A DNA stretch of 14,592 nt from Terana coerulea (Eukaryota; Basidiomycota; Agaricomycetes; Polyporales; Phanerochaetaceae), in the NCBI GenBank assembly GCA_024811115.1, contig JAKOGH010000226.1:1-14592 (forward strand). Direction: 5' to 3'. The notes under the pieces were generated by a model that was not told the origin of the DNA, searched no databases, and saw only the letters and a list, made by a program, of their open reading frames with translations. The first letter of the stretch is position 1; the number at the start of each line of letters is the position of its first letter. Both the position numbers and the translations under genes were made by a program. This document shows, piece after piece, positions 5,847 to 14,592 of the stretch.

Positions 5847-8629
5847 CGAGTGTACACGACTACTGCAGCCAGCAACGCGGGATGCCCAACCGTCGCAATG
5901 TCGGGATACGGATTATGTCCCTGGTCCGCTAGACCTACCGCGTTCCACCCGGTATGGCATCCTACTCGGAGTATGGATTGCGAACTTTCTATCCGTGAGT
6001 CGGCCCTTATTTTCTGCTGATGAGCACAAATCTCATCGATAATGTTATAGGCACTGAACACAACTATGGTTGCGACATGTATGCTCATCTGTACAATTTC
6101 TACCCTTGATTCATGTTAATGACGTGCTCCCCAGTGCTGTCTTCAATATCCTCCGACTTCCGCAAGTCGCACCAGGCAAGCTGGCTGGGCACAGCGTGAG
6201 CATTCTTAGGTACAACCCATAAGACACGTTTCGCTGACTATACCCCGCCACAGATACCTGCTTGCCACATGTACGTTCACGCCTCTTTACGGACGACTGT
6301 GCACCGCCATGGGAGCGGCGCGCGGCGAATCAGACGGCTGTGTGGTTCGCCGCCCTGGGCACCGCGGCATGCGGGCTTTCGAACAGTATGGAGATGCTGA
6401 TAGCGGCGCGGTTTGTGAGTATGGGAATGCCGCGTGTCTCGTCTTATGGCTGAACACTGGGCAGGTCGCGGGCATGGGTGGAGGCGGCGTCTTCACGACT
6501 GCGTCGTAAGTATCCGTGTGGAAGCGCACATCGATAAAAAGCTAACGTCGTTCGTAATGACAGAATTATTACTTGCGACATGTACAGCATGCGGGTAAGC
6601 ACGGAAAACAAATCTGACGCTGTCTTGTTAAACCCTGATTATTTGGTTATCCAGTCCAGAGGCATCACGCAAGGCGTCGCTGCTGTCTTTGAGAGTGTGA
6701 GTACAGTGTTTCCTACTATTCAAAGCCGTCGCTGAAACGTCGGCGCAGTTAGGCATGGGTCTTGGTGGGCCTTTGGGCGGGATCATCAGTGACCGGTGCG
6801 TCCAATGACCTGTACAGTTCAAACTCAGTGGCTCACAGTCCATGGACAGATACGGCTGGCGATGGGCTTTCCTCATACAGCTACCGCTGTTTGGTCTCTC
6901 TCTTGCGCTCACTTATTGGAATCTTCACTACACTACCCCCGTGAGCACCCTATCTGTCGACGGGCCGCCAAACCTGGGTGTACTGACATCTTGTTTGCAG
7001 GGACGGGGTGCCAGCGCCAAAGAGATCCTGAAGAAGGTTGATTGGGGAGGAAGTTTCTCGCTTCTTGGCGCGGTAAGCAGGAGTTCTACGTGTGGCCAAT
7101 TGTACTGGCGGGCTCACTCTCGTCCGTCCACGCAGGTTCTGTCGTTACTCGTGTTCCTGACGTCACGATTCAGCAATGAGCAGCCAGTAAGTCCGCCAGC
7201 CGTTGTCCCTTAGGTCGTCGTTGACACTGTTCTCTGCAGTGGTCTTCACCAGCGGTATATCTTCCTTTCGCTGGCTTCGTCCTTCTGTTCGTCGCGTTCT
7301 TCGTTATCGAGAGGTGGTTCGCGGCCGCGCCCGTGCTGCCGCCGAGTCTCATGACGCAGCGCGTGCCGATGCTGGTCGGCGTCGCAAGCTTCATGGTGTC
7401 GATGTGCAACTTTGCGCTCATGTACAACCTCCCGACGTGGTTCCAGACGGTCATGCTCACGAGCGCGGGCGAGGCCGGCGCGCATCTCATCCCGAACGGT
7501 GTGTCGTTGTCGATGGGGTCTATGTTTGCTGGGTACGTGTTCTGTCCTGCCAGGGAGGGCGAAGATGTTGCAGAAGTGGCTGATGTGGTGATCGTAATGT
7601 AGATGGATTATGCACCGGACGGGACGGTATAGGACGCTTACTCTCGTGTGCGGGATTTTGCCATTCGTATCGACGATTATGATCAGCTCAATGACCGAGC
7701 ATTCCCATCCGTTGTTGCTCTGGCTTGGCATAGTGTGTACACAGTCCTCCCTCAGTTATCCGTTCTCTAACACCTTGTGTTTAGTTCCCACTAGGATTCG
7801 GAAACGCCGTCGTCCTGCAGACCATGCTCAGTGCGTATCTCTGCGAACTGACCTACGCTCAATGCGCATATACTCATGTTTTTACAGTTGCGCTGCTCTC
7901 GCACATCCCTGACTCCGCGCTCGCGATCGGGATGGGTTTCAGCCAGCTCTGGCGTGGCATCGGCCAGGTCGGCGGCGTCGCACTCTCGGCTGCTATCTTC
8001 CAGTCGTCACTAAACACCGAGTTGCACAAGCGCATCTCCGGGCCTAACTCAGAACAGGCAAGTGTTTATTTGCGGCGTATCTATTGGTCGTATATTTCAG
8101 TGGCTAATTGGAACAATGTGCACAGTTGATTGCGGAGATTAGGCAATCCGCTACACTCGTCATCCGCCTCCCACCTGTCCTCCAGCGCGCGGCGCGCGAT
8201 TCGTATGCGAGCAGCCTGCGCATGGTATTCATTGCCGCTGCATGCTCGACGTTCATCGCGTACCTCATCCGCTTCCCCGTATGTGCCCTTCTCCTTCGCT
8301 CCCGTGGCTCACACTCACCGTCGTGCATTGCCCAGGTCCCCGACAAAAATCTGGAAGACGCACCCACGCCGGCGAAGCAGCTGCCGCCGAGCGAGCCTCA
8401 GTCCCCGGAGGCATCCGAGAGTCCGTTCCTCGAGGACCACGACCACGAGCATTATCGTGATGAGGACTGGGAGAGCGAAGATGACACGCTTTACGCCGCA
8501 CCCCACAGCAGGCGCATCTCGGCGTATGAACCGGGGATTGTGACGGGTGTTGGCATTGCGGACATGCGCGAAGCGGACAGTGAAACTCAGAAACCGCGTA
8601 ACTTGATCAACGGGTCGTCAGAGGCATGA
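5836..8629 (+). CDS. MFS transporter, Fnx1/Vba-type vacuolar amino-acid permease (one apparent frameshift)
   Basis: Exons: 5836-5994, 6051-6078, 6135-6195, 6254-6414, 6465-6505, 6564-6594, 6655-6696, 6749-6795, 6850-6940, 7001-7072, 7136-7186, 7240-7532, 7603-7732, 7785-7830, 7888-8057, 8126-8278, 8336-8629; about 622 residues if one surplus base is ignored. Known family role: proton-driven uptake of amino acids into the vacuole by multispanning DHA2-type permeases. Seen: an N-terminal acidic dileucine ECTRLL (residues 5-10), first membrane segment about 43-65, motif A YGRLCTAMG-RR (95-105), RFVAGMGGGG (135-144), a GLGGPLGGIISDRYGWRW block (178-195), WFQTVMLTS, GWIMHRTGRYR, PLGFGNAVVLQT, and a long acidic cytosolic tail. 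The frame changes between Gly103 and Arg104, where one extra base at about 6311-6317 breaks motif A with no plausible intron. All other junctions keep frame. Intron 15 is GC-AG. The substrate is inferred from family resemblance. Confidence 0.88.
8058..8125 (+). other. GC-AG intron of the transporter gene
   Basis: The junction between the exon ending GPNSEQ and the one starting LIAEIRQ keeps frame only if the intron begins GCAAGT and ends CACAG. The donor context AACAG|GCAAGT is the classic strong context of the GC-AG class. A nearby TTTCAG at 8095-8100 would not give the conserved junction. Confidence 0.75.
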
Positions 8630-8825
8630 GAGAGTGTGGAATCTGTCCATAGCGTTCTTCTCCAAAATTATGTGTAGCATACTGTATAATCAACCCTGTG
8701 TATATTACTGCAAGTCCGAGAGCGCCCTGCGCGAGTGAATGGTACTGTGTGGTCAATGCGAGCTTGTCACGAAAAGTGAGGATAGTCCAAGTGGCCCCAG
8801 GCTCGCTGGCTCAAGATGTGTCCTG

Positions 8826-9331
8826 CTATCGGTAGCCCGCGCCGCCCGCTTGCATGTATCCGACTTGCTGCTCTAATTGGTGAATCGTGTCGTGCAGCTC
8901 TGTTATGCTCTGCGTCGTCGCCAAGAACCTCGGGCTGGGCGGCATCGGCGCTCGGATGTGGGCCTGCACCCTACTGGTCTCGATCTCAGAATCGGCCAGC
9001 ATCTCAGCGAGGTCCTGCGCTTGGGCCGTTGACAGCGTTGGGAGTTTCGTGAGGCTTCGTGCCGCGAGGCCGGCGGCGTAGGCCTGTATATCCTGCTGCG
9101 CGCTGGCGAGCCGCGTGCGCGCGTGGTCGAGCTCGTCGTTCAACCGTCGGAGAATGTTGTCGCTGGGGTGCTTTGCGAGGGCTTCCTCCCGAGCGTGCTC
9201 TATCAAAGCCATGCCTACAAGTTGTAGAAGAGTTCTCTCGTCCTGAGGTACATTGTCAGTGCAGGTGCGCCGGGGAACACCACAAAAATTCTCACCAGAG
9301 CGGCCGAACTTGAGGGTGCCGGGCCAGACAT
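8826..9331 (-). CDS. Uncharacterised 150-residue helical/coiled-coil protein
   Basis: Exons: 9331-9296 (12 codons) and 9242-8826; 150 residues. I do not recognise the family. The start MSGPAPSSSAAL followed by DERTLLQLV was chosen because the 53-nt intron (9243-9295) has a good GTGAGA donor, a CTGAC branch site about 16 nt from its CTCAG acceptor, and preserves frame. An alternative ATG at 9461 gives an unspliced frame with a less natural sequence. The protein is rich in Ala, Leu, Gln and Glu and has two likely amphipathic helices (about residues 13-62 and 72-101), a Pro-rich break (PMPPSP) and a third helix (about 115-140, ITELHDTIHQLEQQV). There is no signal peptide or membrane span. Such small helical proteins are often subunits of larger assemblies, but that is a guess. 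It is convergent with the transporter, 196 nt apart. Confidence 0.65.
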
Positions 9332-10064
9332 AGCTGCGTTTAGATGAATCCGTTGGAAAGCAAAACACGGGAGGGATGGTAGAGGTATGGAACCAGCTAG
9401 CACGCACACCCACCGTTGTTATACCTTTCAGTAGCGACCGCCGGTGGCCACTCAGCGCCATCGTGGCCACTGCACGTCACAATAGTCATTCATGCTTTGT
9501 GCGTTTGTCTGGAAGCCTAAGTATATAATGGCGCGAGTCGTGGACCAGCGCAGTGGTTGTCACGCACTCCTGGGCCACAACTCAAAAATTCAGTGGCGGA
9601 TTCCCAAAGCGCCACCTTGGTAGCGTCACTAGAATGGTTGATAAGAAAACAATAGCGACGAACATCGGATATTGAAGGATAACGCTGCAGCCGTCGGATT
9701 GCATCTCGCCACAGATGCCAGTCACAAATGAACGAACGGCCGCATACATGCTTCACTAGCACACCTATCAGACCAAGTTAGTACTTCGCCACAGCTAAGT
9801 ACAAGTGAAACTTACCGCGGGATCTGACAGATTAGCAGCGCCGCCGCGAACGTTCAACGTTCAAGGCCGGACCAGGACATAGCACAAAAATACATCCTAA
9901 GAGATGCCCGGGCCGGCCATTCGTTCGAACTTGTGAGACAGGAACACGGGCGCAGCACAGTTTAGAAGGTTGCCCAGCCAAATACTGGCGTTCGATAAAG
10001 AAATGGGTGGTGAGTTATGATACATGGCACGATTCAAAATTGCTAGCAGGCTGACCCAAGACAC
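9332..10064. other. Intergenic region upstream of the coiled-coil gene
   Basis: This 733-nt stretch lies between the coiled-coil gene start and the prp4 stop; both genes read leftward. It should hold the former's promoter and the latter's 3' end. A TATA-like sequence is at 9522-9528. No credible coding frame is seen; the 81-codon minus frame at 9517-9762 begins without ATG. Confidence 0.5.
9522..9528 (-). promoter_or_regulatory. TATA-like element for the coiled-coil gene
   Basis: The minus strand reads TTATATA here, about 190 nt before the chosen ATG at 9331. The distance suggests a long 5' UTR, or a chance AT run. Confidence 0.25.
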
Positions 10065-12618
<2,554 letters not shown>

Positions 12619-12991
12619 TTTTCAAAGACTCTGGTTTACGGAGGGCCGCACGATGAAAACAAGACGAATTGTCGAGTTCGGATGTCTCCTCAACGGGTGA
12701 CGGAGTGGTGGTGGCTGTGGACCAAGACAGCGAGCGGGCACCAGGACTTGATTTGCTCCTGTTTGCTCCTGTTTGCTAGATTAGATCGGGTCACTCACAA
12801 CTTCGAAATCCTGAATAATTCTGAGTGAACGTTCCTGAGCTCGTATCAAGCTTGTATACTATCCAAATACTATGAGACTATGCCATCAATTATGCCGCCA
12901 AGCTACAGCAAGCAGAAGGTACATATTACAGCACAATATCCCGGAACGTAAGGTCATAAACAATATTTCATTAGCTAACCGATCATCTTTA
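12619..12991. other. prp4 promoter region / 3' end of the DUF6593-like gene
   Basis: This 373-nt gap between two minus-strand genes has no coding frame. It contains a short tandem repeat (12752-12777) about 135 nt upstream of the prp4 ATG. No TATA box is evident, which is common for housekeeping genes. Confidence 0.5.
12752..12777. repeat. Tandem 10-bp repeat, about 2.6 copies
   Basis: The unit TTTGCTCCTG occurs at 12752-12761 and 12762-12771, followed by a partial TTTGCT. It lies in the prp4 upstream region, so it could be a binding site array or just replication slippage. Confidence 0.8.
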
Positions 12992-13697
12992 CTATCCAAC
13001 ACTATCCACCGTAAGCTCTCTGTTCTTCGTCGCCATTCGCAGCTTGTGCTCAATAATGACAGCAGAAAGCGCAATACTATCCATGATGTGTTCCGCAGAA
13101 TCCAGAACATATATCACCGGCAGCACACGTGTTGCCGCGCCGTCTACACGGGTGAATGACCCGCGGTCGAGCCAAGCAATGGGGTCACTTGGCTCGGTGT
13201 CTGCATACAACTGCAAAGAGTGAGCAGTCAATATTTAAAAAATACAGCACAGGAAAATTTACAGCTATGTGGTTCCAATTGCGACGCTGCCAGGTGTAAC
13301 TGCACCCATCAATAGTCATGGTAGCCGGCCTGCGAGACATGGGTGAGCGGAGAACAATTGGCGATAAACGTACGAAAGCTTACAGATCAGATAGTTTTGG
13401 CGTCTTTAGCCACCTACTCAGCTTCTTCTGCACGCCAGACACAGTTACGATATCGGGTAACAAGGTACGCCGACGTATGATGCCCACGACGGAGGGCTTT
13501 CCACCGTCAACGGTGCGATCAACTTGAGTATTCGTGGCGTATAAATCAGAATGCACCGTATAACGTAGCAAAGGTCCCACTCCTCTTGTAGATATTGTGG
13601 TATTATTGGTGCAGTCGTTGTAGAAGTAGAAGACTGTGTGGACGAGGTCATGTGGTTGACGAGCGAGGACGTCGACGAGGGTTGTTTGGGACTCCAT
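12992..13697 (-). CDS. DUF6593-like protein
   Basis: Exons: 13697-13384, 13329-13263, 13210-12992; 199 residues. Introns of 54 and 52 nt have clean GTAAGC/GTAAAT donors and CGCAG/TTGCAG acceptors, and all junctions keep frame. The layout resembles the DUF6593 family, abundant in mushroom-forming fungi and of unknown function: a SDLYATNTQVDRTV start of a beta-rich fold, a DIVTVSGVQKKLSRWLK segment (about residues 86-103), a YTWQRRNWNHI strand (about 116-126), an internal DPIAWLDRG, and a hydrophobic helix-like end (HIMDSIALSAVIIEHKLRM). The call is from remembered pattern, not alignment. There is no signal peptide. The start is the first ATG of the frame, about 130 nt downstream of a TATA box. 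Confidence 0.72.
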
Positions 13698-14560
13698 CGG
13701 AGTAACAGGCTCACGGGTAGAGGGAGATATAGAAGAGTCTCAGGAAAGCGGCAGACGCAGGAAGCGAGGGGCAAATAGAGGTGGGGCAGAGGAGGCTGAA
13801 GAGTTTAGCGAGGCCTCCCCCGGCCCTTTTATACCTTGAACGCTACAACAGACGTGCCTCGTTGTCATCTAGTCGCCAACTAGTCGCGCCCCCATCGTGA
13901 TTCGAGTCACAGCCATACGTGCCGGAGATCTAAGTCGGATGTACGACGCTTCCTGATGAATAGTGCGGCAAACTATGTGAGCGTTGGGCTACAAATAGCA
14001 TCCATTAACGAGCTCACTTTCGGGCAGTTAGGACCACTCTCCGGTCGAACTTTGTCAGTAAGCCGCATACTGGGGTCATATGAGTGCTCTAGTTATGACT
14101 CCTTACCTGCTACCGGGCATTTTAGACATCAAGATAGCGGCTCCGATGATTATGACAAAGTTACGTTCGGTAGCGACAGTACTAGTGACTCTCGCGAGCT
14201 GTATGTCACTCGCAAACCCTGCAAAGGGTGGAAGTACAGATCAACGTTCACTGTAGCTTATTGTATATCGCGACGAAAGCGACTTACATCCTCGTTATAA
14301 TATTATCGCAAGTACTGTACCGCGGATAGTAAGTAATATTGAGGTGGAGGTACAGACCGTGACTGCCGGAAGACTCCTGAAACTTGCCATATTCGAACTC
14401 CGCGCGCCGGCATCCAAATTAGGCATCTATCGTGGTTGGCGATCCGTGATCCGCTCCTTGCTTCGCGCGCGCATGTTGCTCAGCACCACATCTTCATCAT
14501 AACTCAGACCCGCGCACTTTTGCCTCGTAACCTCTAGGAACCCAGCACAACTTCCAACTA
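13698..14560. other. Intergenic region between divergent genes
   Basis: This region should hold the DUF6593-like promoter (TATA box at 13826-13833; two CTAGTCGC copies at 13869-13876 and 13880-13887) and the promoter of the plus gene starting at 14561. An ATG-initiated 114-codon plus frame (13956-14300) has no introns, no recognisable domain and ordinary Ser-rich composition. I regard it as probably chance, though a small orphan gene is possible. Confidence 0.45.
13826..13833 (-). promoter_or_regulatory. TATA box of the DUF6593-like gene
   Basis: The minus strand reads TATAAAAG, followed by a G/C-rich stretch, 129 nt upstream of the ATG at 13697. This matches the eukaryotic consensus and suits a regulated rather than housekeeping gene. 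The start site would lie near 13800. Confidence 0.6.
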
Positions 14561-14592
14561 ATGTCGTCGCAGGATGTTCTCGCGCTCCTCGA
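14561..14592 (+). CDS. Probable gene start truncated by the window end
   Basis: An ATG at 14561, with A at -3 (CTAATGTCG), opens a frame MSSQDVLALL that runs to the last base. The C/A-rich leader (AACCCAGCACAACTTCCAACTA) resembles fungal 5' UTRs. Only ten residues are visible, so neither the family nor the reality of the gene can be settled. Confidence 0.35.
   Translation, partial: MSSQDVLALL

Noticed and set aside
6254..6333. Alternative intron from GTACGT (6271) to ATCAG (6333) to explain the transporter frame change
   Set aside because: It would delete the conserved FTPLYGRLCTAMG segment and leave the wrong frame downstream.
8887..9313. Plus-strand open frames opposite the coiled-coil gene
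   Set aside because: They are mirror frames of a GC-rich coding exon with no recognisable content.
8826..9461. Unspliced longer version of the coiled-coil gene starting at the ATG at 9461
   Set aside because: It reads through an intron with good donor, branch and acceptor sites and adds a poorly composed N-terminus; the spliced start at 9331 is simpler.

Overview
This window looks like nuclear DNA of a filamentous basidiomycete, probably an Agaricomycete. The reasons are many very short introns (50-74 nt, mostly GTRNGT...YAG), tiny exons (28-42 nt), compact spacing, a degenerate Ty3/gypsy element with Agaricomycete-style Gag-Pol motifs, and a gene of the mushroom-type DUF6593 family. The taxon is inferred from sequence style only.

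Layout. (1) Positions 1 to about 4218, minus strand: the 5' part of a decayed Ty3/gypsy LTR retrotransposon. Read in its own direction it has a candidate 5' LTR, candidate primer-binding site, a leader with a 9-bp hairpin, a Gag N-terminal ORF with a RanBP2-like Cys4 pattern, Gag capsid, a CCHC knuckle, protease and reverse transcriptase. It runs off the left edge of the window, and stops and frame changes break it repeatedly. (2) 4219-5835: intergenic, with weak open frames only. (3) 5836-8629, plus: a 17-exon major facilitator gene of the Fnx1/Vba vacuolar amino-acid transporter type. It carries one apparent +1 frame error inside MFS motif A and one GC-AG intron. (4) 8826-9331, minus: a two-exon gene for a 150-residue helical or coiled-coil protein I do not recognise, convergent with the transporter. 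(5) 10065-12618, minus: a nine-exon gene for the spliceosomal kinase Prp4 (PRPF4B), with one uncertain junction in its linker. (6) 12992-13697, minus: a three-exon DUF6593-like gene with a TATA box. (7) 13698-14560: intergenic, followed by a probable plus-strand gene start at 14561 cut by the window end.

The genes do not form a pathway; this is an ordinary fungal gene neighbourhood beside a retrotransposon relic. I see no CRISPR, secondary-metabolite cluster or clearly new multi-gene system. The most useful points for a second look are the two frame breaks in otherwise conserved genes, two introns whose retention would keep the frame (one between the Prp4 catalytic loop and its DLG motif), the overlapping upstream ORF and acidic dileucine motif of the transporter, and the zinc-finger-like N-terminus of the retroelement Gag. 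Exon models were built by hand from splice consensus, frame and family similarity recalled from memory.
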